Shown here: in pieces, positions 45,034-53,943 of the stretch
How positions within the stretch are numbered: position 1 is the stretch's first letter
How the letters are laid out: each line of letters starts with the position of its first letter
Source: Aliiroseovarius crassostreae
GTDB taxonomy: Bacteria; Pseudomonadota; Alphaproteobacteria; Rhodobacterales; Rhodobacteraceae
Assembly: GCF_001307765.1 (NCBI RefSeq)
Contig: NZ_LKBA01000019.1
Coordinates: 434,001 to 498,000, forward strand
Length of the DNA: 64,000 bases
Direction: 5' to 3'
Notes under the pieces: generated by a model
Database searches by the model: none
The model's input: the letters and a program-made list of their open reading frames with translations, nothing else
Told to the model about the DNA's origin: nothing
Made by a program: the position numbers and the translations under genes

Positions 45034-45147
45034 GAACGTTTTTATTTATTGTTGGATCACAATAATAAGTGGAAACGCCCAGGCCTTCTCGATGTTGCGT
45101 GCGTTTTGAGAACAGCTGCGTTTCACCCTAATCTCAAAACGCTTTAG
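45034..45147. repeat. Two diverged palindromic repeat units
   Basis: Unit 1 (45034-45078) holds TTATTGT...ACAATAA with AACG and GGAAACGCC at its edges. Unit 2 has GCGTTTTGAG (45100-45109) paired with CTCAAAACGC (45133-45142), followed by TTTAG. Both belong to the family best seen at 40403. They lie directly after the luxR stop on the minus strand. Confidence 0.65.
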
Positions 45148-45150
45148 GAT

Positions 45151-45918
45151 CTATTTTGAGTTTTCTTCGCCGCCAGCGACAACATAGATCTGATTGAAAA
45201 ATGACGCCTTGGCGACGGCCTGTGCCGTTGTGTCCACACCAAGCTTTTCACGGGCAATGCGAAGATGTTTTTCAATGGTGGCGGGCGACACATTCATGAT
45301 GATCGCAATTTCAACATTTGTCTTGCCATCCGATACCCATTCCAGCGCCTCTCTTTGACGTGCTGTCAGAGGTTGTCGTTGAGTTTCAATGGGTAACGAG
45401 ATGATTTTAAGGTGGGTTACATTGGCGAAAACCTCAATATCCCGACCATGTTCCGCCCAGATTTTGTCTGCGTCGTCCTGCGTCAGGCCAGCTTTTGCAG
45501 TGGCTGCAATAACCCCACGCGTCCGAGAAAAGGCGGTCGGAAATGACAGGGTGTAGCCAGCGGTTATGTCCATACGGCGATTGACATCAAGCACCTTTTG
45601 CTGCCGCTCTCCCATCAAATCGGAATGTTCTGCAATCCAGCGCCAGGAACACGCCCCCGTATTGTTGGACGCCCAGAGAGCCATGGGAGAATGCAGATAC
45701 ATCTCATCATCCGTGTAGGCTTTGAGATACTCAGGATCGTGGTTGGACAACAAAAGAATGTCTTCTCGTGGCCCGAAATTTTTTGGCGAGAAAAACCGAG
45801 AATAGCCGTAAATGATCCGATCGAACCCATATGACGCAAAGGTTTCTCTTTGAATCTGCCAGACATCCTGCAGCGAAACGCTATTGCAGACATCATGAAG
45901 GAGATCCGAAAACCTCAT
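45151..45918 (-). CDS. LuxR-family regulator (solo, no luxI in the window)
   Basis: This is a 255-residue protein with an N-terminal autoinducer-binding-type domain and a C-terminal LuxR helix-turn-helix (LTARQREALEWVSDGKTNVE and MNVSPATIEKHLRIAREKLG). In the ligand pocket the aspartate-proline pair common to acyl-homoserine-lactone receptors reads HSP (YLHSPMALWA), so Asp is replaced by Ser and the ligand may differ. No synthase gene is present. It starts three bases after the aroQ stop, so the two are cotranscribed. The GC content is moderate. It may bind a non-AHL signal. Confidence 0.85.
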   Translation of the reverse strand: MRFSDLLHDVCNSVSLQDVWQIQRETFASYGFDRIIYGYSRFFSPKNFGPREDILLLSNHDPEYLKAYTDDEMYLHSPMALWASNNTGACSWRWIAEHSDLMGERQQKVLDVNRRMDITAGYTLSFPTAFSRTRGVIAATAKAGLTQDDADKIWAEHGRDIEVFANVTHLKIISLPIETQRQPLTARQREALEWVSDGKTNVEIAIIMNVSPATIEKHLRIAREKLGVDTTAQAVAKASFFNQIYVVAGGEENSK

Positions 45919-45921
45919 GGG

Positions 45922-46362
45922 TCAGATCTTTTTTAGATGCGCCAAAAGTGCATCAATCGCAAGGGGATAGCCATCGGACCCAAACCCGCAAATTACCCCG
46001 ATCGCGGCCTTGGCGATATAGGAAACATGACGAAATTCCTCGCGTGCATGCACATTGGACAGGTGCAATTCGATCACCGGCAGTTCGGTAGAGAAAATGG
46101 CATCCATCAGCGCGATCGAACTATGGGTGTAGGCGCCAGCATTCAACACGATCCCATCATGGACACCTTTTGCCGCATGGATGGCGTCGATCAAGGTACC
46201 TTCGTGATTGGATTGCAGGCAACAACATTCGGCGCCACGCGTATTTGCATGGCTTACGCATTTCGCTTCGATATCCGCAAGCGTTTCCGACCCGTAAATC
46301 TCCGGCTGTCGCGTACCCAGCAAGTTCAGGTTAGGCCCGTTAAGCACCAAAATAGATGGCAT
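45922..46362 (-). CDS. aroQ: Type II 3-dehydroquinate dehydratase
   Basis: This is a 146-residue enzyme that dehydrates 3-dehydroquinate in the shikimate pathway or in quinate breakdown. The active-site pieces are all present: NGPNLNLLGTRQPEIYG (Arg18 and Tyr23), SNHEGTLID, LNAGAYTHSSIAL and ELHLSNVHAREEFRHVS. It is the first gene of a two-gene transcript with luxR. This location among mobile DNA suggests an acquired or second copy; the housekeeping copy would be elsewhere. Confidence in the enzyme call is high, in its purpose low. Confidence 0.93.
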   Translation of the reverse strand: MPSILVLNGPNLNLLGTRQPEIYGSETLADIEAKCVSHANTRGAECCCLQSNHEGTLIDAIHAAKGVHDGIVLNAGAYTHSSIALMDAIFSTELPVIELHLSNVHAREEFRHVSYIAKAAIGVICGFGSDGYPLAIDALLAHLKKI

Positions 46363-46500
46363 TTGTCATATCCCTTATTCCATGCCAACTTAGTCATCTC
46401 TATATTGCCTTGTCGAGACACAGTTAGGAGCAAGCCAGTCCTTTTTCACATCCATTTCAGTCATTAATATTACATAATATTGATTATGCGAAACATTGAC

Positions 46501-48034
46501 TGTAGCCGCAAAGCAAAATGTCACCCATGAGCAACTCAGGAATGTCACTCTCCCGTCCGAAGCTGAGGGAGATTGGGCATGGGATAGGTGCTAATGAGCG
46601 AGCGCGAGTTGAACCGCGTGGAGGTTTTGACGCAGGTCGATGATGGACGGCTGAGCGTCGACAATGCAGCGAACATGCTGGCACTGACGCGTCGGCAGAT
46701 TTTTCTGCTGTTGAAGCTTTATCGTCAGGATGGCGCGTCGGCGATCCGTCACAAGGCGCGCGGCACCCCCCCGAACAATCGCATCCACAAAGCCAAACGG
46801 GATTACGCGCTGTCGCTGATTAAAGAGAACTATCCCGACTTTGGGCCGACCCTGGCCGCGGAGATACTGGCCGAGCATCATGGGTTCAAGGTGTCGCGCG
46901 AGACGGTTCGCAAATGGATGCAGGAAGACGGTCTTTCGCTCTCGCGCAAACAGCGTCGGACATTTCATCAGCCCAGATTGCGCAGAGAATGCTTTGGTGA
47001 ACTCATCCAGATAGACGGCTCAGAGCATCGCTGGTTCGAGGATCGGGGCGATCCCTGCACCCTGCTCGTCTTCATTGACGATGCCACCAGCACGCTCATG
47101 GAACTGCGCTTCGTCAGGTCAGAGAGCACCTTCAGCTATTTCGAGGCATTGGAGCGTTATCTGACGACGCATGGCCGCCCCGTTGCTTTCTACAGCGACA
47201 AGCACACGGTCTTTCGCGTGCCAAAACCCAGCGAACACATGACCGACATGTCTCAGTTCGGGCGTGCTCTGGCAGAGCTGCAGATCGAGATTCTCTGCGC
47301 CAATACCAGCCAGGCCAAGGTCCGTGTGGAACGGGCGAACCGGACATTACAGGATCGCCTGGTCAAAGAGCTGCGCATCGCAGGCATCTCGGACATGAAG
47401 GCCGCAAATGCCTTCCTCCCTCGCTTCATGGAGCGCTACAATGACAGGTTCGCCAAGCCAGCTGCCCGCCCGGATAATTTGCATCGTGCGTTGAACCTCG
47501 CATCGGATCGGCTGGCCGAGATCTTCTGTCTGCGCAATAAACGCTATGTCAGCAAGGATCTGACCCTGAAGTACGACCACAAGCGCATCCGGCTGGAAGT
47601 CAACGATCTGACGCGCGGTCTGGTTGGCAAATATGCCGACACCTACGAATTCCCCGACGGGCGCATCCAGGTTCGGCACAATGGCGTTGCCCTGCCCTGC
47701 ACCATCTTCGGTCCGCATAAGCAGCGCGTCACGCACGCGACAATCACGGACAACAAACACCTCAGCGCAGTGCTGGCCCATATCAAGGCCGAACAGGACA
47801 AGGTCGCCGCCAGCGCCGAGGTGCGCCCGGAAAGTGCCAGAAACGGATACCGGAAGATCGGACGCCGCAACAACGGCTGGAACACCCTCGCAGACCGCAA
47901 GCGAAACACGGCCCGCAAAGCCAGCCAGGGCTGCGATAATTGAGGTCTTCGCCCTGTCAGGCTTTGCTGCCGACAGCACTCAGAGTGACATTTCTGCTTT
48001 GCAAACCCGGTGACATTTCCACCTGGTTGCAACA
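46501..48034 (+). mobile_element. ISNCY-type (IS1202-like) insertion sequence
   Basis: One transposase gene lies between inverted ends. The left end has AAATGTCACC (46516) and, further in, AATGTCACTC (about 46541). The right end, read inwards, has AAATGTCACC and AAATGTCACTC in the same order, so each end carries two AATGTCAC copies. Both ends start TGT (46501 and, inverted, 48034). The borders are approximate, and I saw no target duplication. It lies within a graveyard of other IS pieces. Confidence 0.75.
46594..47943 (+). CDS. ISNCY-family transposase
   Basis: This is a 449-residue DDE transposase with an N-terminal helix-turn-helix (GRLSVDNAANMLALTRRQIF) and a second DNA-binding region (NYPDFGPTLAAEILAEHHGF). 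The catalytic triad lies in IQIDGSEHRWFEDRG, FYSDKHTVF and AKVRVERANRTLQDRLVKEL. The basic tail ends NTARKASQGCDN. The frame is intact, so the element could be active. The first two codons of the open frame are dispensable; the ATG at 46594 starts MSERELNRVEVL. Confidence 0.9.
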   Translation: MSERELNRVEVLTQVDDGRLSVDNAANMLALTRRQIFLLLKLYRQDGASAIRHKARGTPPNNRIHKAKRDYALSLIKENYPDFGPTLAAEILAEHHGFKVSRETVRKWMQEDGLSLSRKQRRTFHQPRLRRECFGELIQIDGSEHRWFEDRGDPCTLLVFIDDATSTLMELRFVRSESTFSYFEALERYLTTHGRPVAFYSDKHTVFRVPKPSEHMTDMSQFGRALAELQIEILCANTSQAKVRVERANRTLQDRLVKELRIAGISDMKAANAFLPRFMERYNDRFAKPAARPDNLHRALNLASDRLAEIFCLRNKRYVSKDLTLKYDHKRIRLEVNDLTRGLVGKYADTYEFPDGRIQVRHNGVALPCTIFGPHKQRVTHATITDNKHLSAVLAHIKAEQDKVAASAEVRPESARNGYRKIGRRNNGWNTLADRKRNTARKASQGCDN

Positions 48035-48094
48035 TCTACTTTGAAGTACAATTTTTATTAGAAAACAATGGGTTATCTAATAGCAGAACATCGC

Positions 48095-48265
48095 ATGGGA
48101 GCCGTTTACACGCAACTATCACTGCAAGAACGACGTAAGATCGAGAGCTGGTGGCGTGCAAGGGTGCCCGTCAGAGAGATGGCGCGTGTCCTCGAAATCG
48201 CCGCAATCACTGAAAACGTCGTCGAGGCCGCCGCGCAGACCCTTGTCATCGGAAACGCCAATTAG
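48095..48265 (+). pseudogene. IS30-type transposase N-terminal scrap
   Basis: This 56-codon frame begins MGAVYTQLSLQERRKIESWW and VPVREMARVLEIA, the helix-turn-helix start of IS30-family transposases, then runs into unrelated sequence and stops. It sits about 60 bases from the right end of the ISNCY element. Only the N-terminal DNA-binding part survives. Confidence 0.6.
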
Positions 48266-48414
48266 CAATCAAAAAAGACCGCCACTTAGCGATCAAGTTC
48301 ACAGAAGCAGTTCAAACTGGACACGCTGATGATACGTTCCACCCGCCACTCTGAGACAATCTCGCCGTCAGCCCAAATCCTGGTGGATCCGCTTTGATCC
48401 GTAGCATTTATTAC

Positions 48415-48750
48415 TGGCTTTGAAGACGGTCTTGATCCCGGGCGTTCCGGTCCGCTTTTCGCGGATCCCCCGCTGGTTGGCTGGCCGGAAAGCCATAAAA
48501 TCAGCCACGGGATATCTCCAGAACTCTGCAAAGTGCAGAAACCGCGTATTGGGCTTTATGGGCAGTGACGAAAGCGCGCTTGTTCGTCATGGTTTCACCG
48601 CCCGTGTCGCGAAAAAAGCGGATGCGTGCGCCGGGAAAACGATCCCCCGGATTGTTTTCTGATCCGGCTTGCTGCAAAATCTCCACTTCCTCGGTCAGGC
48701 GTTTATTCTCTTTGCGCAGTCGCGCCAGTTCCGCCGCATTTGCCTGCCCC
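48415..48750 (-). pseudogene. IS3-type element remnant (orfA tail and orfB start)
   Basis: On the minus strand this reads AAELARLRKENKRLTEEVEI (the coiled-coil tail of an IS3 orfA), then MTNKRAFVTAHKAQYAVSAL and CRVLEISRG followed by TGA where TGG (Trp) is expected, then YGFPASQPA, the start of orfB. Frame breaks and the stop make it dead. It abuts the soxB promoter. Confidence 0.75.
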
Positions 48751-48845
48751 TAGATTGTCGATTTTGCGCGTAGTTTTGGCAGAAACAATACAGGCAAAGT
48801 GGTTGCGAATATATCCTAGTAGGTATTGAACTATCAGGATGCGCC

Positions 48846-50096
48846 ATGAAATATTCTGCATTGAGACTGATCAAGGAAGCCCTGACCGGCCACAAGGGTT
48901 GGGGGCCGCAATGGCGTGATCCTGACCCCAGGGATGCCTATGACTATGTGATCATAGGCGGGGGCGGACATGGCTTGGCAACCGCATATTATTTGGCGAA
49001 GGAGTTCCACGGCACGCGGATCGCGGTGCTGGAAAAGGGGTGGATTGGCGGCGGTAATGTGGGTCGGAACACGACGATTATCCGCTCGAACTATCTGCTG
49101 GATGGGAATGAACCGTTCTACGAGTTTTCGCTGAAACTGTGGGAGGGTCTCGAGCAGGACCTGAACTACAACGCGATGGTCAGCCAGCGTGGTATTCTTA
49201 ACCTCGTCCATACGGACGCGCAGCGCGATGCAGCGCGGCGGCGCGGGAATGCGATGATCCTGAACGGATCAGATGCAGAGCTTCTGGACACCAATGGTGT
49301 GCGCGCGCTGTACCCGTTCCTGAACTTCGACAACGCCCGGTTCCCGATCAAAGGCGGCCTTCTGCACCGGCGCGGCGGCACCGTGCGCCACGATGCGGTC
49401 GCTTGGGGATACGCGCGCGGTGCGGATCAGCGCGGCGTGGACATCATCCAGAATTGTGAAGTGACTGGGTTCCGTATCGAAAACGGCCGCGTGTTGGGTG
49501 TCGAGACATCGCGCGGGTTTATTGGCGCAGGCAAGGTCGGCGTCTCGGTCGCGGGCAGCTCAAGCCGCGTGATGGCGATGGCCGGGATGCGCCTACCTAT
49601 TGAAAGCCACGTGCTGCAGGCCTTCGTGTCCGAGGGGCTGAAACCCTTCATTCCCGGCGTGATCACCTATGGCGCGGGGCACTTCTATTGTAGCCAATCC
49701 GACAAGGGCGGGCTGGTCTTTGGCGGCGATATCGACGGCTACAATTCCTACGCTCAACGCGGGAACCTGCCGGTGGTCGAGGACGTCATCGAAAGCGGCA
49801 TGTCACTGATCCCCGGCCTTGGACGCGCACGCCTTCTGCGCAGCTGGGGCGGTATCATGGACATGTCGATGGACGGATCGCCCTTCATCGACAAGACCCA
49901 TATCGAGGGTCTCTATTTCAATGGCGGCTGGTGCTATGGCGGCTTTAAAGCCACGCCTGCAGCGGGATATTGCTTTGCCCATCTTCTGAAAACCGACCGT
50001 CCGCATGACACCGCGAAAGCCTATCGGCTGGACCGGTTCATGACCGGGCACATGATCGACGAAAAGGGCCAGGGTGCCCAACCGAACCTGCATTGA
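48846..50096 (+). CDS. soxB: Sarcosine oxidase-type beta subunit
   Basis: This is a 416-residue FAD flavoprotein that oxidises the N-methyl group of an amino-acid-type amine. The dinucleotide-binding fold has a GxGxxG-like YDYVIIGGGGHGLATAYY (residues about 32-49). The conserved His182 in RHDAVAWGYA is a candidate for covalent FMN contact, by analogy with the family. The C-terminal GGWCYGGFKATPAAG is typical of the beta subunit. An AGGA ribosome site precedes the ATG. It leads a soxBDAG operon. Sequence alone cannot tell sarcosine from other methylamines. Confidence 0.92.
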   Translation: MKYSALRLIKEALTGHKGWGPQWRDPDPRDAYDYVIIGGGGHGLATAYYLAKEFHGTRIAVLEKGWIGGGNVGRNTTIIRSNYLLDGNEPFYEFSLKLWEGLEQDLNYNAMVSQRGILNLVHTDAQRDAARRRGNAMILNGSDAELLDTNGVRALYPFLNFDNARFPIKGGLLHRRGGTVRHDAVAWGYARGADQRGVDIIQNCEVTGFRIENGRVLGVETSRGFIGAGKVGVSVAGSSSRVMAMAGMRLPIESHVLQAFVSEGLKPFIPGVITYGAGHFYCSQSDKGGLVFGGDIDGYNSYAQRGNLPVVEDVIESGMSLIPGLGRARLLRSWGGIMDMSMDGSPFIDKTHIEGLYFNGGWCYGGFKATPAAGYCFAHLLKTDRPHDTAKAYRLDRFMTGHMIDEKGQGAQPNLH

Positions 50097-50124
50097 CGCA
50101 GCTGCGATTTGAGGAACTGAACCG

Positions 50125-50421
50125 ATGATCATCAACCATCCGCTTCTGGGACCGCGCGACGCGCAGGAGTTCACCTATCTGGGCGACGCGGGCCTGATCA
50201 ACCGCCCCTATTGGCTGTCGGAAAACGCCCTGCGCGAATTTCACGACTATCTGCACCTGCGCGACAACCCCGCTGGCCTGCACCGCGAGTTGTGGTTTCA
50301 CGAACAGGGCGACCGCTCGTGGTTGGTTGTAACCCGCGACACCACCACGCATGAGATCACCAAGGTCGAGCTGGCCCGTGATGTTGCCCGTGCCAACCAC
50401 GCCGCCGAGGTGTTGCAATGA
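50125..50421 (+). CDS. soxD: Sarcosine oxidase-type delta subunit without zinc cysteines
   Basis: This is a 98-residue small subunit with the family scaffold GPRDAQEFTYLGDAG, DYLHLRDNPAGLHRELWFH and SWLVVTRDTTTHEI. In characterised heterotetrameric enzymes the delta subunit binds zinc through three cysteines and a histidine. Here the N-terminal CPxC is replaced by HPLL and the later Cys by Asp (WFHEQGDRSW); only the histidine remains. The zinc site therefore appears lost. It ends four bases inside soxA (ATGA), and it starts 28 bases after soxB. Confidence 0.88.
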   Translation: MIINHPLLGPRDAQEFTYLGDAGLINRPYWLSENALREFHDYLHLRDNPAGLHRELWFHEQGDRSWLVVTRDTTTHEITKVELARDVARANHAAEVLQ

Positions 50422-53372
50422 CACAGGCAAACCGCCTTTCTGGCGGGTTGATCGACCGGTCCGCCACGCTGAATTTCAGTTTTGATGGCAAAAGCTATCA
50501 AGGCTATGCGGGCGACACGCTGGCCTCGGCGCTATTGGCAAATGGCGTGCGCCTGATGGGGCGATCGTTCAAATATCACCGCCCGCGCGGTGTGCTGACT
50601 GCGGGTTCCGAGGAGCCCAACGCGCTGGTCGAGTTGCGCTCGGGCGGTCGTCAAGAACCCAACACCCGCGCCACCGTGGCCGAGATCTATGACGGCCTTA
50701 CGGCCAACTCGCAAAACCGCTGGCCGTCGCTGGAACGTGATTTCATGGCGATTAATGATCGCTTCTCGAATTTCCTGAGTGCGGGGTTTTACTACAAGAC
50801 CTTCATGTGGCCAAAAGCATTCTGGGAGAAGCTCTACGAGCCGATCATTCGAAAGGCTGCCGGACTTGGCAGCCTAACCGGCGAGGGCGATCCCGACGCC
50901 TATGACAAGGGCTTTCTGCATTGCGACCTTCTGGTCATCGGCGCCGGACCTGCGGGTCTGGCCGCTGCACTCACCGCAGGCCGTGCTGGCGCGCAAGTGA
51001 TCATCGCTGACGAAGATTTCCGTCTGGGCGGGCGCCTGTTGTCGGACACCGGGTCTCTGTCTGACCAGTCCGGCGTGGATTGGGTTGAACAGACGCAGGC
51101 CGAGTTGGTTTCGCTGCCCAATGTTCGCGTGATGCCGCGCACCACCGTCTTCGGGGCCTATGATCACGGCGTCTATGGCGCGGTCGAGCGCAACGCAGAT
51201 CACCTGATCGCCCCCGAGGCTGACAAACCACGTCAGACGCTCTGGCGGATCTATTCCAAACGCGCTTTGGTCGCCACCGGTGCAATCGAACGCCCGATCG
51301 GCTTTGAAAACAACGACCGTCCCGGCGTGATGCTGGCAGGCGCCACCCGCGCCTATGCCAATCGTTATGCGGCCACGCCTGCGCAGTCGGTTGTGGTCTT
51401 CGCCAACAACGATGACGCCCACCAGACCGCCCGCGACCTGATCGCCAAGGGCGTCGAGGTGCCCGCCGTGGTGGATATCCGCACTGACGCGCCTGCGATT
51501 GAAGGCACAGAGGTGCTGGCAGGAGCACAGATCGTCGATACGAAAGGCCGTCTGGGTCTGAGTTCGGTCACTGTACGGCTGGCAAATGGCCAGACCCGCG
51601 TGATCCAATGTGGTGCGCTCGCCATGTCCGGCGGTTGGAACCCCAACCTCGGTCTGACCTGCCATCAGCGCGGTCGTCCGGTTTGGAATGAAGGTATTCA
51701 CGCCTTTGTGCCGGGGCAGGGCCTGCCTTCGGGCCAAAGCGTTGCCGGGGCCGCCATTGGTGAGATGTCGACCCATGCGGCGCTGACCTCAGGTGCTGCA
51801 AAGGCTTCGGACGCATTGTCCGATCTGGGCATCTCCGTGTCCTCTGTGGACTTGCCCAAAGCTGAAGACGCACCCGTCTCGCTCACCCCGTTCTGGCATG
51901 TCGCGGGTGCGAAACGCGCCTGGCTGGATTTCCAGAACGATGTGACGGTCAAGGACGTGAAGCTGGCGCATCAGGAAAACTTCACCTCGATCGAGCACCT
52001 GAAACGCTACACCACGCTGGGCATGGCGACCGATCAGGGTAAGACCTCGAATGTGAGCGCGCTGGCAGTGATGGCCGAGCTGACGGGCAAGTCGATCCCT
52101 GACACTGGCACCACGATTTTCCGCCCGCCCTATACACCCGTTTCGATGGGGGCGCTGGCAGGCCGCGCGGTGGGCAAGGAATTCCATCCGACCCGTCTGA
52201 CTCCCAGCCACAAATGGGCCGAGGAACAAGGCGCTGTGTTTGTTGAGGTCGGCAATTGGCTACGCGCGCAGTGGTTCCCACAGGAAGGCGAGGCTCACTG
52301 GCGTCAATCCGTAGATCGCGAGGTTCTGGCCACGCGTAGCTCGGTCGGCATCTGCGACGTAACAACACTGGGCAAGATCGACGTGCAAGGCGCGGATGCG
52401 GCAGAATTTCTGAACAAGATCTACGCCAACGGCTTTGCAAAACTCCCCATTGGCAAAGTGCGCTATGGCCTGATGCTGCGCGAAGATGGCGTGGCCTATG
52501 ATGACGGCACCGCGGCCCGTCTGGCCGAGGATCATTTCATCGTCACCACCACCACCGCCAACGCGGTTCTTGTCTATCGCAACATGGAATTTGCCCGCCA
52601 ATGCCTGTGGCCGGATCTGGACGTGCAGTTGATTTCCACCACCGAGGCCTGGGCGCAATACGCGGTCGCAGGTCCCAACGCGCGCAAGCTTTTGCAAAAG
52701 ATCGTGGACCCTGAGTTCGACATCTCGAACGAGGCGTTCCCTTTCATGGCCTGTGGTGAAATCACCGTCTGCGGCGGGTGTCACGCACGGCTGTTCCGTA
52801 TCTCGTTCTCGGGCGAGCTGGCGTATGAAATTGCCGTGCCAACCCGCTATGGCGACGCGCTCATGCGCGAGTTGATGGCGGCAGGCGAAGAATTCGACGT
52901 GACACCTTACGGCACCGAGGCACTGGGCGTTATGCGCATCGAGAAAGGTCACGCTGCCGGCAATGAGCTGAACGGCACCACCACCGCGCTGAACCTTGGT
53001 TTGGGACGCATGGTCTCGACCCAAAAAGACTGCATCGGCAATGTGCTCAGCCGCCGTGACGGGATGAACACCGAGGACGCGCTGAACCTTGTGGGGCTGC
53101 GCCCTGTGGACAGCGGCCAAACCATGTCCGCGGGTGGGCATTTGATGGCCGTTTCTGGCCCAGTGGATGCGGTGCACGATCAGGGCTATGTGACCTCAGC
53201 AGCCTATTCCCCCATCCTGAAAAGCTCAATCGGACTGGGCTTCGTCAAAGGTGGGTTTGATCGCATGGGCGAGCAGCTGCGTCTGGTAAATCCGCTGGAA
53301 AACCAGGAAATGTTAGTCGTAATCACCAGTCCGCATTTCGTCGATCCGGAGGGGGAGAAGCTCCGTGCATAA
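50418..53372 (+). CDS. soxA: Sarcosine oxidase-type alpha subunit
   Basis: This is a 984-residue large subunit. The N-terminal ferredoxin-like domain (GDTLASALLANGVRLMGRSF) is followed by a nucleotide-binding fold with GAGPAG (residues 175-180, DLLVIGAGPAGLAAALTAG). The C-terminal 370 residues are a GCV_T/folate domain (SSVGICDVTTLGKIDVQGAD, then LGLGRMVSTQKDCIGN) that passes the methyl-derived one-carbon unit to tetrahydrofolate. Length and order are complete. It overlaps soxD by four bases and soxG by eight, so it is in one operon. Confidence 0.95.
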   Translation: MTQANRLSGGLIDRSATLNFSFDGKSYQGYAGDTLASALLANGVRLMGRSFKYHRPRGVLTAGSEEPNALVELRSGGRQEPNTRATVAEIYDGLTANSQNRWPSLERDFMAINDRFSNFLSAGFYYKTFMWPKAFWEKLYEPIIRKAAGLGSLTGEGDPDAYDKGFLHCDLLVIGAGPAGLAAALTAGRAGAQVIIADEDFRLGGRLLSDTGSLSDQSGVDWVEQTQAELVSLPNVRVMPRTTVFGAYDHGVYGAVERNADHLIAPEADKPRQTLWRIYSKRALVATGAIERPIGFENNDRPGVMLAGATRAYANRYAATPAQSVVVFANNDDAHQTARDLIAKGVEVPAVVDIRTDAPAIEGTEVLAGAQIVDTKGRLGLSSVTVRLANGQTRVIQCGALAMSGGWNPNLGLTCHQRGRPVWNEGIHAFVPGQGLPSGQSVAGAAIGEMSTHAALTSGAAKASDALSDLGISVSSVDLPKAEDAPVSLTPFWHVAGAKRAWLDFQNDVTVKDVKLAHQENFTSIEHLKRYTTLGMATDQGKTSNVSALAVMAELTGKSIPDTGTTIFRPPYTPVSMGALAGRAVGKEFHPTRLTPSHKWAEEQGAVFVEVGNWLRAQWFPQEGEAHWRQSVDREVLATRSSVGICDVTTLGKIDVQGADAAEFLNKIYANGFAKLPIGKVRYGLMLREDGVAYDDGTAARLAEDHFIVTTTTANAVLVYRNMEFARQCLWPDLDVQLISTTEAWAQYAVAGPNARKLLQKIVDPEFDISNEAFPFMACGEITVCGGCHARLFRISFSGELAYEIAVPTRYGDALMRELMAAGEEFDVTPYGTEALGVMRIEKGHAAGNELNGTTTALNLGLGRMVSTQKDCIGNVLSRRDGMNTEDALNLVGLRPVDSGQTMSAGGHLMAVSGPVDAVHDQGYVTSAAYSPILKSSIGLGFVKGGFDRMGEQLRLVNPLENQEMLVVITSPHFVDPEGEKLRA

Positions 53373-53931
53373 GTTAAAGCCCATCACGCCGCTAGGGGCC
53401 GAGGTGCCACGTGTCGATATCATCGGTGACATAGAGATCACCGAAATTGTGGATCGCGCCCTGGCATCAGTTGCCGCCCGAAACGGTCAGGAAAGCGCGC
53501 TGCGCAAGGCGCTTTTGAAACACCATGATCTGACCTTGCCCTGTGCCGGACAGTCGTCATTCGCGAACGACTTTTCGGCCTTTTGGATGGGGCCAGAGCA
53601 ATGGATGGTTGTTGCACCATATGACGATCAGGAAATGCTCGCAGTAGAGCTGAAACAGACCGTTGGATGGATTGCATCAGTTGCGGAGCAGACCGACGGA
53701 TGGTGCAGGTTCGACCTGTGTGGAAAAACCGTTTGCGACATGCTTGAGCGGCTTTGTGCCCTGCCCGTCCGCAGGATGAAGACCGGGGCCGTGACACGCT
53801 CGATCGTTGAACACAGCAGCGCTTTTGTCTGGTGCCTTGATCAAGGCAAGCATTTTGCGGTGATCGCTCCCCGGTCCTCAGCTGCGTCTTTGCATCACGG
53901 ATTGCGTGCTGCTGCAACGTCGATTGCCTGA
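53365..53931 (+). CDS. soxG: Sarcosine oxidase-type gamma subunit
   Basis: This is a 188-residue gamma subunit (SoxG family). The conserved C-terminal part (AGQSSFANDFSAFWMGPEQW, then DLCGKTVCDMLERLCALPV) resembles a short GCV_T-type domain. It starts eight bases before the end of soxA, so it is translationally coupled. It is the last gene of soxBDAG and ends 12 bases from the convergent GlxA-type regulator gene. The start codon is GTG (53365). Confidence 0.88.
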   Translation: MHKLKPITPLGAEVPRVDIIGDIEITEIVDRALASVAARNGQESALRKALLKHHDLTLPCAGQSSFANDFSAFWMGPEQWMVVAPYDDQEMLAVELKQTVGWIASVAEQTDGWCRFDLCGKTVCDMLERLCALPVRRMKTGAVTRSIVEHSSAFVWCLDQGKHFAVIAPRSSAASLHHGLRAAATSIA

Positions 53932-53943
53932 AGTTGTTTCTGC

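Noticed and set aside
46501-48034. A target-site duplication around the ISNCY element
   Set aside because: No matching flanks of 4-9 bases were found; the ends are only approximate.
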